The position numbers and the translations under genes were made by a program. From positions 110,713 through 174,712 of the forward strand of contig JAKCWW010000051.1 of assembly GCA_026260175.1 (NCBI GenBank): DNA of 64,000 bases, given 5' to 3'. This document shows, piece by piece, positions 24,261 through 36,614 of the stretch (position 1 is the stretch's first letter; every line of letters begins with the position of its first letter). Source of the stretch: Reticulitermes lucifugus (Eukaryota; Arthropoda; Insecta; Blattodea; Rhinotermitidae). The notes under the pieces were generated by a model. The model ran no database searches and was not told the DNA's origin. It was given only the letters and a program-made list of their open reading frames with translations.

Positions 24261-27200
24261 TAAAGCACGGCTTAGAAGGAAAATTCTGGGGACATAAACA
24301 TACGAGTTTGTAATAGCAACAGCCCTTCTGTGGGGTGGCTCAGTAACCACGATCGGGCGACTAAACTGCATTAAGCTCTCAGCTACAAAGTGGGACGCTG
24401 TAATCTCATTTTGATGGAGGACCACTCGTCGCAATGGGCCTTCGTTCTGTTGCCACAAACTGCTGTGCAAATACAACCTCGAAATGACAATCCATACATA
24501 TTGTATTCCATGCCACAGCCACGTGAAGATACGCAAGTGTATCACCCGGGGAGACAAACAAAATATCCCTCTGCTTGAGATGTGCCTCAAGGCCTGGACT
24601 GATAATTATCCATGCATCAATACTGTGGGGCAAATGATGCTGAAATGGAATATTTAGGAGTTCCAGCAACTTGGTGCAATGTAAAGCTTCACGGGCTAGC
24701 ATGCCAGATGAAACAATTTTAACATGTCTCCAGGAATAATTCATTCTTTGCCATACGAACTAAGGCTATACGGACGTTTCATACGACAAACAGGCTAATG
24801 GGAGGATAAAAAAGATACAAGTAAGGTGAAGAGTTACATGATTTCTGCTTAATCGAGGAACATGATACATGATACTTACCTCGCATAAGAGATGAAAAAT
24901 ACATAACATTTTAGTCGGAAAATATGAATCCACTTTAAAAACTAGTTGCAGACGGGACGATGTTATTTTAACTGGTCTTAAAGCTGAGCCGTGAGAATAT
25001 GGACTGAATCCTTCTAGCTCCAAACAGGAACCGGTGACGAGAACTTGATACAACAGTGACAAATCTTAAAGTTCCACAAAGGTGGGAGGTTCCTTAACAA
25101 CCTGAGCGATCACTGGCTTCAGCAGTAAAGTTCTGCTCCAGGGACTGCACTATAATTTGATTATGGTATGTGATTAAGCTATCGCCCATGTTAAAATTCC
25201 TTATCCAGAAATAAATTGAACAGACTGACGTTGGAGACAAAGGAGAGTAGTTAAAGCTGCAGACAAGCAATCAGCAAGGACCACACTGGACATAGTTCAG
25301 AATTCCCGTCCACATATCAACAGTAATATTTGATTTCAGGTTTAAATTGAATTTCCCTTGAGGAATCACGTTTGTTTAAAACACACCAAACTAACAAACG
25401 GTGTTTATGTTACATTATCCGCCCTTCAGAAAACAGTTTATACGACTACCGGCATGAATGTTTACTCAAACAAATAAAGGAGATAAATCGCATTTTGGAA
25501 TCATGCACGAAAAGAAGCAACTGCACATTAAAACACATAATGAAATTCAGACTACTACCGACAACAGCGAAAGTTAAACCCGGTATCTACTCTCCTGTGT
25601 TCGGAAAAATGTAATTACGCATATGAAACTGAATACCGGTGGTGAATGCGGAAGACTTATTTATTTTTTGCTATTGTTGTAGCGTAATACTATGTCTTCA
25701 TGGAAATGCAGCCACTAATGGGCCCATTGTTCATTCCCCGAATGACAGATCATGTTAGAGTACTGGTGGAAGGGTGCTGACAGGAGAAAACCAACGTACT
25801 CGTGCAAACCCTGTCCTAATGCTTCCTTGTCCGACACAAATCTCACATGGACTGCCCTGGGAGTATTAAGGGGACAGATGTAACTTTCAGTGACGAGTGT
25901 TTACAAATCACTGTGATTATGCGCCTGTGGTGGGCCTGTGAATCTATGTAATTCATCGTAGCCTACCAAATCACATATAATTTCACAGATCTATAAAGTG
26001 ATCCTTATGCTAGATGAAGTAAGTTACAGAGTTACAAAGCAACAAATGTAATGGGAGGCAAATGTGTAGGCTAGAGTTTTGAAAATATCTGCGGCATATT
26101 TCAAGGAACTTTTTCCGGTATTCGCCTACTGAAAAAAAAACTACAAAAATGAAGACGACATACAAATGTGGTACCTCTCGTATCAAACAATCAACACTTA
26201 CAATACTGAATCTAATATAAATTATATTTTAAAGATCAACTTCGTACCGGCCCAGTAAACACACTCCGTTTCCATTACAAGAAAATCCAATCGGTGAAAT
26301 TCGTTTGTTGTCGGGATGATACCAAATCCGTTAAGCACAATCTGTGGGAAAAATGTAGGACTTATGAACATGAAACCTGCCGGTTCGTGTAGTAACCACT
26401 GGGGTTTAAAGGGCTAAAGACAGCGGTGCACAAATCCCGGGCGCCTGGTCGACCGGGAGATAAATTTTGTGCCGTGGCGCCTAATACATTGAGCACAATT
26501 ATTGCAGCTTTCCCTGGAGTATCAGTTCACACGCACCCAGCAGAGAGCGCCAGATGACAGAGACGTTTCAGATCACTCCAAAACTGTGGGTCCTCAGTAT
26601 GAAACTTAATTCATGTCGCCCTTCCGGCACCGAGAATTACTAGGAGGAGCCTAGAGTTTTGAAAAATGTTTGCACCATTTGTCCCAAATGTATCCCATGT
26701 TCTTCACTGCAGTCGGTCTATGGCAATTTCAGACCTCTCTCACTTGAACTGCCAGTACGTCTTGGCTACACTCGGTGTAAATAAAACTTTTATAAAACTA
26801 TGAATTCTTCACTTTCTGCATACTAGTAACCACTCTTCACTATCGTGAAGTTCGAGCATCTTACGTGTAGAACACACCAGAACCCCGTCCCACAGTCTAG
26901 CTTTTCGCCGAAACTCATCTGTCACATTCTCATCGAAATATTATAGTAGGCATCATTTTGTATCACCGCAGTGAACTTCCTTCCTAATTGCTGTGCTTCT
27001 CTGAACCTTTAAACTAGCTAAATCCTTAATCCTATGAGCTCATATGAATCGCGTGCTATTTTAATGTAGTAACACGTCAGATGTTGGACGTTCACTTAAT
27101 GGATTTTGTTATTAAGAAATTTTAAAAATTAATATATTTATCCCGCACGCGTAATAAATGTTTGCTACGAAGCAAAGACACGCAGCCGAATCCAAGATCA

Positions 27201-28899
27201 TCCAAGTTACACACAAGGTACATTTATTGTAAACAACAATGTTCCATATAGCAATAAAACTGATGTCATCCAACACTCTCCATTTCTGCGTAGGTTTCTC
27301 TCAGTCTGGTTGGTATGCAACCAACAATCTATGTCCTATGCCGTTGTTGCTTCGCCACCGTTTAAGACTTCAACTTATCACATTGTGGAGCCATGGCTCC
27401 ATATAATAGTAGGACACACGTCAACGGCAGTATACTCCATAAAGCCTACATTCACTAGAGTGCAAATACAGTCTCAAGCTATGGCCAAACACAGACACGA
27501 CCCCTACATGTCAACCTTCGTATACGAAGTATGTGTTATCTCAAGTCACTGCATCTCCAACTACTGTCTTCAAATTAAGAGGGAATACTTCTTAGTTTAA
27601 CGAATATTCGCTTAACGAGCGACTCCAAAGGAACATTACTCTTCCGTAAAACGGGTAGTGTACTCCTTCAATTGGCCCAATGTTCTGGAAATTTAAAGTT
27701 GGAGAAAACAAATGAGCTGATTGCAGCAGCAGCCTCACACTTGCTAGACACACAGGCATTGAATCTTATTGAACCCACGTTCCTTCATTTGATTCAGGGC
27801 TCTAAAATCACACCCATTACGTGAATCAGAACACAGATGAATAAAATGGAAATGATCTGGATTTGCATACGAATGACCTAGCACAAACCCTCCACTTCAA
27901 TAGTCTAAATGTAAGTAACTTAAATTGAAAGTGCACACACCATGACCGCGCCTTCCAGAAGAACGATAACACTAGAAGCTGTCTTTCAATAAGCGCCGAA
28001 CTGAGAAGATTACAAGCATCGCCTGAATCCCTTAACATTCATCCAGTTTTATGCAACAGAATTTACTTGATGTCTCTTTCCTTTCCTTTCTATGATTACA
28101 GTATCATGCCCGCATAAATTGTTTTACTTAGTGAATAAAATCTTGAAAAACTCTCATGAAACGTCTCTTGAGACGTATAACCGAGAGAGCTACTATAGCG
28201 GTAAGGCCCTCAGAACTGTAAACTGTACGTTCGGATTCGAATCTCGACTGGGGTTACAAGCCCTACTTCCCTCATTCTCTACAGCGGAATACAACGCCAG
28301 TGCCGTTAAACACGCAGCGCTACTGTTGCATTACTGTGCAATGAGAGCAACATTCACACTGCATTACATACCGTTGACATACCCATCATTACTGCAAGTT
28401 TCAAACCATCATACAACAACATTTCATGTCACCAGTTTGATGTCAAGCCCCCAACACGTTCCTTCCATTGTCAGGAGGCTCTCTTCCGAAAACACGCAGC
28501 TACAAATGTTTGCAAGTTACATTACGATTTTAAATAGCAGCTGGGCTTGTTAACTTACACGATCACAGAGTGACTACAAGTGCATCTAAAGGAACTTACA
28601 CTAGGCGTTCACCAATATGTGGCGTTTGCTTTCATAATGAAACAAAGAGGGGGTCATAAGATAAAACCATACCGTAAACACAGGCAAACTAAGTACGTAC
28701 TTCATTACGTCTGTAGAAGTATTGTAACCACCACCACTGGTTTTAATATACTCTTGACATAACCAGAGGTTATCATCATATTTTAACAATATTACTGATT
28801 CTGAATCATCAAATGGTTATCAGTCAGTGAATGCAGTTATTTCCTTAAATTGCAATATAATCTGTAAAAACATTTGTAGTTATGTGTTTTGAAGATAGC
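24261..28899. other. No recognised gene
   Basis: A long unassigned stretch. The largest open frame (28092-28553, 153 codons) has no recognisable domain and contains a B-box-like GGATTCGAATCTC at 28233-28245, which suggests a diverged tRNA-derived SINE head at about 28185-28275. No splice-site-bounded exon could be argued from sequence alone. Confidence 0.5.
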
Positions 28900-28937
28900 C
28901 TCCTGACGATGGCTAGATTTGGTCGAAACATGTTGGG
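28900..28937 (+). ncRNA. Hammerhead-ribozyme-like motif, core intact
   Basis: Core CTGACGA (28903-28909, with C at the free N7 position), an extra T, a 5-bp stem GGCTA/TGGTC with two G-U pairs and loop GATT, GAA (28925-28927), palindromic helix III ACATGT (28928-28933), T at H17 (28934), and return strand GGG (28935-28937) pairing with CTC (28900-28902) through one G-U. Helix I and II are weaker than in the copies at 16.4 and 45.7 kb. AT-rich sequence follows. Confidence 0.45.
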
Positions 28938-30116
28938 ATTTCGCAACGAACTGTTTATGTATGTAAACGTTACATTTTTATTGTTGCAAATTGCATTCAC
29001 GAGCTAATAACCCATCCTGTCTCATGATGAGGTCATGGGCCTCAAGTACAGCACGCATGCAGTCAATACGCCTGTAGTTTGAAGAGACAGCGAATACACC
29101 TCAGCCCACTTCCATTATCATCGCAACTTGGACGACGGCGACGGCGGTATATTCCCTTTTTCATGCCACGATAACGATTTCCTCACGGTCAATTTTTCAC
29201 TGCCGTGAAATCTAAACAACATGACAAATTTGAATCCGATTCCACCCATTAGTCAATTCTCCTGATAGGCTTAACAGTTCTCACAAAACTCCAGAGCTTA
29301 GCAACCATATCCGACTGTCTAACAGGATTTAATGCCTTCATACATTTTTAATAAAACGAGACCTAAGTATAAAGGCCATACAGCTTTCAAAGTATGACAT
29401 ACACAATGGAAATTGATCACGCATCTCCAGGGTAGCATAGATACGGATATAATTAAACATTACTGGTAACCTACAGTAGGCCTACTACCATCAGGTCGGC
29501 TACTGTACCATCAACTCAAACACTGCCGACTGAGGCGCTCAAACCTTTCATTCGGGTGCAATAGGACCGCACCATTCATACAAAACACATCTTTAACAAA
29601 TTTCTTTAATCCACGTTTCTACGTGTACAGTACATAACTAACATTTTTTTAGTAAAGATCACATATTAGGAAAGCAGAAACAATACCTTTGATCTAGCAG
29701 ACAAATAAAAGTTCGCGCACTGCAAGAAACGAACAATGAAATAATCTAATTATAATTACATTTGGGTTCTAAAACAGAAAGGACGTGACAAACTACAGGC
29801 CATGACGTCACATGGTGGTAAATCTTGTAAATATTAAATAAATAGCTACATTAGACCATAAGCATAGCCTAGCGACAAAACGTAATCTATGCAGTCTTCT
29901 ACAACAGAGTCGAAGTCAAACTTTGAGTACTGCGTAATTCAACTCGTGAGACCCATACTTTCGGCGTTCCTTACAAACTGAACAGCACTGGAAGGAAGTG
30001 TAAACCACAATGTAGTGGACGAAGCAGCCAACGGCATCTTTTGCAGTTTATTGCGCTCACTTAAAAATGGAAATAAAGAAATGCAACTCAGCATGCTAAA
30101 CGTTGTGTGATACTAA
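28938..30116. other. No recognised feature
   Basis: No coding or repeat assignment. The first ~60 bp may be the AT-rich tail of the element carrying the ribozyme-like motif. Confidence 0.5.
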
Positions 30117-30173
30117 CTCCATGGAGCAGAGTCCTTCTTGAGAAGCTAACAGGTCATCAGCTAGTCAAGAAAT

Positions 30174-30258
30174 NNNNNNNNNNNNNNNNNNNNNNNNNNN
30201 NNNNNNNNNNNNNNNNNNNNNNNNNNNNNNNNNNNNNNNNNNNNNNNNNNNNNNNNNN
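30174..30258. other. Assembly gap (85 N)
   Basis: Run of N inside a non-LTR tail copy. In the homologous copy at 35.6 kb the segment between the same anchors is roughly 110-120 bp, so the gap size is approximate. Confidence 0.99.
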
Positions 30259-30406
30259 ATCCCACTTCTTGAAGATCCATTTTAATATTATCCTCCCATC
30301 TACGCCTCGGTCTTCCAAGTGCTCTCCTCCCCTCAGGTCTCCCCATCAAAACCCTGTATGCACCTCTCCCCTCACCCATACGTGCTACATACCCCGCCCA
30401 CCTCAA
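30259..30406 (-). pseudogene. Non-LTR retrotransposon ORF2 C-terminal fragment
   Basis: An open reading of 49 codons on the minus strand contains [13 protein letters not shown], then [13 protein letters not shown] and [14 protein letters not shown]. Known: the 'RWAGHVARM ... GRPRxRWxD' signature lies at the C-terminus of reverse transcriptase polyproteins in several non-LTR clades. It carries no catalytic residues of the reverse transcriptase or endonuclease. The frame is open right up to the gap, so this copy may be young. Everything upstream of this point in the parent element is missing (5' truncation), as is usual for such elements. Confidence 0.75.
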
Positions 30407-30410
30407 CGAG

Positions 30411-32168
30411 AAAAGAGCGTGCTCTCTGGAGGGCCACTTACAAAATTCACCTAAGGTCAGACAGCTTAAGACAGTGCCTTGTAGAAGGTTGTCCGTTGTG
30501 GCTGCAAACAACTACACGAACGCTGGCAAACGTGTGTGTAACTGCCGAAGAAAATTACATCTGAGAGATATTTAATACCGCCGTATTTGGAACACTTGTT
30601 TCAAACCTTTTGAAGCTACCACGCGTAATGTTTGATTACATCTCATTACTGCATGAACATTACTTCCACCGTCCAGTCACAGCTGTGAAAAGCAATGACC
30701 GGGAAGACGCTCGGCACTCCGATATGCATGTTGTCCAAATATTCACTGCGATTTCGTATTCCTCAGTGGTCTTGAGGTTAATTTCTTCCTGTCACAAAAT
30801 AAATGTCTACGTGTATTTAACCTTATCTGTCGTTTTCTCCAAAACCGTATCAGTAACGAATACTGAATTCATAACGTACAGCAACATATATATACGTATG
30901 TTTGCGGTAGACAAAGTTAATTAGAGGCAAATTAATGTTTTCATTTACTTCATTTCGTTAGACAGACCTACACATAATCTAGAAATATTTCAAATAAATT
31001 ACTGCACAATTGCCACATACCAGTTTGGTGTACGGTGGGCTGTCGCTATTTCTTTCAGTATATGAATTTTGGTTTGAAGTAATTTTAAATTAGTATATGT
31101 AACATTCGTGAAATTATTACTGTTGTCAAATGCAGCATGACAATACTATTCACACCAATAAATTGAATGCATTCAGAATAATTTAAGCAACAAAAAATAT
31201 GCATTACACAAAACATTAAAGAATTAAGCATTTGGTGGCGGTCTACTGTACAGTCACATGACTATGCAGACAGCCAACGCAAATACCAATCCTATGTAAG
31301 CCGCACTCAAACTGGAGTTGTGAAAAAAAGAAACAAATGAGGTAACGGTATCGAATTGTGCAAGCACATAGCCATCTTCAAAAATCTGACAGTCGCTCAA
31401 CCGGCCAAGACATTTTGGAAAACAAACCGGGTTACGACAATTGTATATATTAAGAGTAAAAGATCTCCTTCATAGCCTTCTGTTTACCCTACGCTGGCGA
31501 TGTAAGCAGACAGCAGAACGCCACATTAACTGACTGGCGGGCAGAGACCATTGCTACGTATACAGCATACGCCCATCTTTCCCCATAAAATGAAAAACGC
31601 AGGCTAAACAGTCCATCGGTCAGGCTGACAGCACCCCCAGCTCTGGGTTCTCTTGTCCCCAGCCGTTGACTGGGCCACTATTCTGGTTCCGCCACTGTTT
31701 AATGCTTTAACAAACAGGCCTGTTATGTCAAACGTGGCAACACTGATCATCATGCCACGTCTGAGAGATTGTCTTCACAGCTCCATTACACCGTTATTAC
31801 AGATGTTTGCCTAAAGGCGACTTTTAACGCCACTGCAACACCACAGTTGAGACTCCCCGTCAGAATAAACACAGAGGTACATTTAAGTACAGAGCACAAG
31901 TACATTTGTTTCATTCATGCCTTACGCATACGAACTTCAGAGTTCTATATGGACATTATTTTATCTGACAACTGTCTATAGTCACTTACCACAGGCTAGC
32001 TTAACTTACACAACTTAAACGTGCACTGAACGTGTTTTGACATGTGACACGCGCTTGCGAGCCGAAGGAGAACATTTCCAACACCCTCTTTAAATATGGA
32101 GTACAAACACAATATTAACTGCAGTCCACTGAACTACAACGCATAGCAAAGTGACATAGCGGCGAGCG
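30411..32168. other. No recognised gene
   Basis: A short block GACAGTCGCTCAACCGGCCAAG at about 31388-31409 matches the start of the non-LTR tail family. The rest, including open frames of up to 104 codons (30610-30924), is unassigned. Confidence 0.45.
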
Positions 32169-32303
32169 ATGTCCTGCCTGCCACCACGCGAAACGGTCTG
32201 GGTGCAGAGTGACGGAAATTTGTCAGACACTGATTTCAGTGACAGTAATAAGGAATTTCTACGACGAGGGCTGAGACAGCCTCAGAAAAGGATGAAGATC
32301 TAA
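32169..32303 (+). CDS. 44-codon ORF with acidic Ser-Asp repeats
   Basis: A small ATG-to-stop frame encoding an acidic, serine-aspartate-rich middle (NLSDTDFSDSNKEF, residues about 18-31) and a basic C-terminus (RRGLRQPQKRMK). The acidic pattern is reminiscent of the N-terminal region of piggyBac-type transposases, which I regard as a weak compositional likeness only. No catalytic DDD region lies downstream. It could be a transposase relic or chance. Confidence 0.15.
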   Translation: MSCLPPRETVWVQSDGNLSDTDFSDSNKEFLRRGLRQPQKRMKI

Positions 32304-34164
32304 ATTTGTGTTATGTACGAGTTCCGTATCCATTACAAGTGCGGTGTTCCTCCCGAAGAGGGAGTAACATTATCCGAAACATCGTTTTCCGATAAAAGGA
32401 AATTATTGGATTGTCCGAACAGAGATGGGTTGTCTTAATGCGTACATGAATCAGCAATATTAATACTTTCTTTAATACCATTAAGAAGTTTCTGAAAATC
32501 TACGTTTCACGTTGAATGTCTTAAGTGTAATTAATATGCATTCCCTCTCTCAGTCAGCAAATAAAAAAAACAAAATTACTTAACCGACTTACCTCGAACA
32601 CGGCAGGGCAGATTTTTAAAACTTGTAACTTGTATTTTGATTGTAAGTTAAAATAATTTAAGTTATTATCTACAAGTGTTATCACCTCAAAACAAGACAC
32701 ATATTAAAACAGAACGTCGTGAAAGCCTGGAAACTTATACAAAATAGCACTTCTTGAATTCGTATCAAAGGTAATAATTCCTGAAATTCCTACAAAACAG
32801 TACACATTTACAGCTACGTGCAGTAAGGCATGTGAGATCAGATTTTAGTTGAGTAAGTACAAACCCGTTACATACAAACATTTTAAAGACCCACAGCACC
32901 ACCTGCTCTTAACATCAACAGACACTGCACTTCGCCACACAAGTGTACTTGAGTGTTTAGTAACATTCTCCCAATAAGCAACGACTATTTCCCTAAACAG
33001 TATTAACCGGGTGGTTTTATAATGGTTATAGACTCTGCCCTCTGCAAGGTAGGAACAGTATCTCTGTAAACAGTACACATGAATGCCAGTCTTCAGTTAA
33101 TTCTAATTTTTTTCTAACTTAGATGTGGGCACACGATTAAGAGTAGTCACACGTTTTTCTTTGTACTTGCTATAACCTTTTAAACCGTACTGGTAATGAT
33201 ATGTACCACCCACTGTAACAATAAGAAACTGCATTTTGCAACACTGTACTACTCTCGCACTAAACAGCGACCGTTTCCCTGAACAGCATTAAGCGGTTGG
33301 TCTGTATATCGGCAATAGGCTGTTCTCTATGTGGTACGAACTGCAGTTTTATATGTGACAAAGAAATTACAGTCGTAATGGTAAAAATCCAACGTGGATT
33401 GTCAAGAGGTTAGAAAACTGCACACGTTCTAGTAAAGCCCCATAGGATAATAAAGCTGCCATTTCATAAGCTCGGATTCAAAGCTTTACAAAAAACATAA
33501 ATTAGTGTCGGGTTCATATCCGGCAATTCAACTTCTAAGTATGTGTAGGCCTAGAAAATTGTCACGTTCAAACGGATTTGTATGACAGACATTTCGTAAG
33601 CTATTAGACGTTTCGGACATTAAATTTTCGTTGCAGGATATAAAAACATTCTTGAATCACTCTATCTTCCAGGGAACATAAACATGGCGTAGCGTTAGGA
33701 CGAGTCACACAATAATCACAGCTTCAAGAGCACTGGTATAAGCTTGAAAATAATATGAGACTGTCAGGCATGAATACACGCAAATCACACTTCCTTTCTG
33801 TTTAAAATGTTTCCAAAACAACCATAATAAACACAGATAAAAATCAATGACATTTAAAAATATCATTAAGACTGATATCTGTTCACGAAAAAAAAATATG
33901 TATTTCAAACAACGTCTTGTGGAAATACTGGGTTCCATAGAAATATTCTTGACACGCTGAATGGACAAAAAAAACTTCATTAGCCTATCCTTATTTCCGG
34001 CAGTTATGTCTACACAATAAGGTCTATCGTAGAAACTACAGCCTTTCCTAAAAGAAATAAACACTAGGAACATAATTTATGCGTAAAGTAACACGAAACA
34101 ATTGGTTTCGAACACACAAAGTAAATTCAATAACATCACAGTTAGTTACGGCACGACAAAGACG
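32304..34164. other. No gene; relic of a ribozyme-like motif
   Basis: At 32353-32385, CCGAAGA, a GG/CC stem and CCGAAACATC resemble the hammerhead-like family with a T4-to-C change and a broken helix III. A 122-codon minus-strand frame (33705-34073) is hydrophobic and matches nothing I know. Confidence 0.45.
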
Positions 34165-34310
34165 ACATAGACCCAGGCCACCGGACTTCCTAATAAGCCT
34201 CCTCGTGGGTTTCCTCAGTTCCTCCGGACAAATTCGGGAAAGTCCGTCAGATTACGTTACAAGTTCTTCTCCACACTTCTCCCAGCAGATAATTCATTAA
34301 AGATTCGAAC
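34165..34310 (+). mobile_element. Dispersed repeat C (probable SINE), copy 1
   Basis: GTTTCCTCAGTTCCTCCGGA, then CAAATTCGGGAAAG and ATAATTCATTAA, share order with the copy at 55.65 kb (TATCCTTCAGTCCCTTCGGA, CAAATGTTAGGA, CATCATTCATTAA). Confidence 0.5.
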
Positions 34311-35089
34311 ATTTTATATGAGCCTGAAAAACTGACAGCGTCGTCTAAAAAATTAAAGAGAGATGTTTCAGAATGTCGCAGCTGAGTGGGCAGCACAGCT
34401 GCTTTCTATCCGAGAAGTCCCAGGTTCAAATAGACAAAGAATACAGAAGTTATGTATAAGGAAACCTGAAGTTCCTTCAAATAATATCCGGAGCACCGAA
34501 ATCATGTAAATTCTCCACAAAAAGCAATTTCCCTTTAATTTCTCTAAAGTAACATCGGACTACTGATTCACATTTAACCTACACACAATAATACTATTAC
34601 TTTCGGCACTAATGACACAAGAATAAATCTGAAATTACCAGCGACACAATACCTGAAGTGTTTAAAATTTTTAAAGCCGTTAAACATAACACAATACACA
34701 ACATAACCCCTCACTGTTAACCATATAACGCGCTGAGTAAGAGCCATAAAACACAGCGTAGGAAAAACTCGACATGAACAATTACAATTGCATGTACCAT
34801 AGCACAGGATTATGAGGAGAAGAAGCAGAAGTTCTAGAGCTGGGTCAAACACACAGTAACAGTTGTGACGTACAGCAATGAAGTCTGGACGTAACAGAAA
34901 CACACCACAGCACAGACACGATCAGCGAATGATTATATTGAATATTTATATCTGCACCAAATCTTTAGCGAATAAAAAACACATGCAAGTTATATAGCTT
35001 AAAACACTTGGCATAATGTAACTATTTCTTCACTTAAATACAAAATACATATGGCTAAGCACCAACACCAACATCACTTTGCATTATTT
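34311..35089. other. No recognised gene; weak tRNA-like head
   Basis: GCTGAGTGGGCAGCACAGCT followed by CCAGGTTCAAATAGAC (34381-34435) has the spacing of A and B boxes in a tRNA-derived SINE head, but diverged. The minus-strand frame at 34574-34903 is Cys/Leu-rich and unrecognised. Confidence 0.4.
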
Positions 35090-35300
35090 TGCGGTACTCA
35101 AACTATGTCGCGGAAGGGCATGTTCAGCATATGGTAACGACGCCGTGCGTCTCTCGGTCACATGTCACTCGGACCGATGTGCGGACCGAACAGCGCCTGC
35201 AAAACTCCCGTTCCGAAGCGCCGCGACGCTCCAGTGCCTTGCGCGGACGCATGAGTTCCCATCAGCTACGATGTTCACGATAAAGCACCTTTCAGTACGT
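35090..35300. other. CpG-dense patch
   Basis: About 200 bp with markedly more CpG and GC than its surroundings (for example CGACGCCGTGCGTCTCTCGG and AAGCGCCGCGACGCTCC). Two short plus-strand frames overlap it (35079-35321 and 35089-35283) without recognisable domains. It could be a first exon or promoter region, or an unrecognised GC-rich repeat. Confidence 0.4.
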
Positions 35301-35644
35301 TGTAACTCCCGAGACCAGTAAGTTGATTTGCAGCTAATTTAACGACACTTTATCAACTGAATACCAAACAGAATACTTGAACCCAACGTAGGTCCCTACA
35401 CTCTTCTTTTATCACTCATCCACATCATAGCTCTACTCACTTCTACTCTCAATACGAAGACAGCGGGTGCCCCCGAAACGTGAATCATCCACAGGACTAT
35501 ACAGCATCACATTCCATACAATCACAATCCACTAAACTTCCACCACCGTGGACACGTCAAATCTCATAATACAATTTTAAATCCCAAAGTTTTAGCTTCC
35601 TGTTTCCTAGCTACAAACGTGAGGATTAAAATGAACACTATAAC
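35301..35644. other. Unassigned; decayed ribozyme-like relic
   Basis: CGAAGACAGCGGGTGCCCCC followed by GAAACGTG (35454-35482) looks like a decayed member of the hammerhead-like family: a GGG/CCC hairpin before GAAACGT, with the core altered. Confidence 0.35.
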
Positions 35645-35940
35645 GAACTCCAGGGAGCAGAGTTCTTCTTGAGAAGCTAAGTTCCTCAGCCAGTCAAGAA
35701 AATTCCCGCATTTTATGGAACCGAAAGGTTCATTACCGTGTTCATAAGGACCCGCCGCTTCTCCTTATCCTGGCCCAGATTAATCCACTCCTCCCATTCT
35801 ATTTCTCTAAGGCCAACTTAATACCATCATCTCATCTAAGCTTAAGTCTTCGAGGTGACCTATTTCCTACGTATTTCCTCACAAAAATCCTGTATGCATT
35901 TCTCTCCGCCTCCCTGAAGAATGTAACCTGATGAACGTTT
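35645..35940 (-). mobile_element. Non-LTR retrotransposon 3'-tail copy
   Basis: Nearly full-length for the tail: GGAGCAGAGTTCTTCTTGAG, AGTCAAGAAAATTCCCGCAT, GGAACCGAAAGGTTCATTAC, GGACCCGCCGCTTCTCC, GGCCAACTTAATACCATCAT and AAAAATCCTGTATGCATTTC. Coding sense on the minus strand, frame-broken by substitutions and small indels. Confidence 0.7.
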
Positions 35941-36614
35941 CGAGCCACACATTAATTACTATACAGGAGAAGCACCTGGCAGTCTCCTAATAATCTCAAT
36001 GAGGTAGGCGTAAAGTAATCGTGAGTCACGAACTAGGAACCTCTACTAGCAAAGTTTACCTAACGCTCCGGAAAACTTGTTAAAAGTTATTTCTCGGAGG
36101 AAGAAGAGCCGGAGTAATGTCAATATTAGGCTAAAGTTACTGAAACTACAGCGGAAGCTTCTACGAATATCTTGGGAAGTAGGTAAAGTTAGCACTAAAC
36201 GAAATTGACTCAAAATATTCTCACAGTTTCACACCCCGCCTCTGTTCATTCTTGGTTTACATTACGAAGACTTATCAACAGATTACATCTTTTTTAAATT
36301 GTTTAATTACAAGAATACCACGAACTGTGAATTGCCATCATTTGTCCAGAGGGACAGAGACAAATCATTCCCTTCCTCTCCCGCTGTCAGGCAACTTGAT
36401 TTAGTGTAGAGATTCGAACACAGAACATTCCGATTAACTAGCAGGAGTTATATGGTAGCCACTGCAGCGAAACAGTCGTATGTGACTGATACTGCGAAGG
36501 TCACATTGGTGAATTACTTCAGACTCGGTCTCCTTTGCCGGCCGATCCATGTGTCGATCTGCATTAGGAAACATTCCATGCACAAAGCTAACTACACAGT
36601 TACGTAAACAGCTG
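35941..36614. other. No recognised feature
   Basis: No coding or repeat assignment. Confidence 0.5.

Larger units (their letters stand above)
30117..30410 (-). mobile_element. Non-LTR retrotransposon 3'-end copy, gap inside
   Basis: On the + strand it begins CTCCATGGAGCAGAGTCCTT, continues AGAAGCTAACAGGTCATCAG, is cut by a gap, and resumes CCATTTTAATATTATCCTCC through CGCCCACC. It is one of the best preserved copies of the dominant family and gives the reference translation for the C-terminal fragment at 30259-30406. Confidence 0.8.

Noticed and set aside
28185-28275. Possible tRNA gene (B box GGATTCGAATCTC)
   Set aside because: No acceptor stem or plausible anticodon arm can be drawn. More likely a SINE head.
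33705-34903. Hydrophobic minus-strand frames of 122 and 109 codons
   Set aside because: Hydrophobicity comes from T-rich composition. No transmembrane family pattern recognised.
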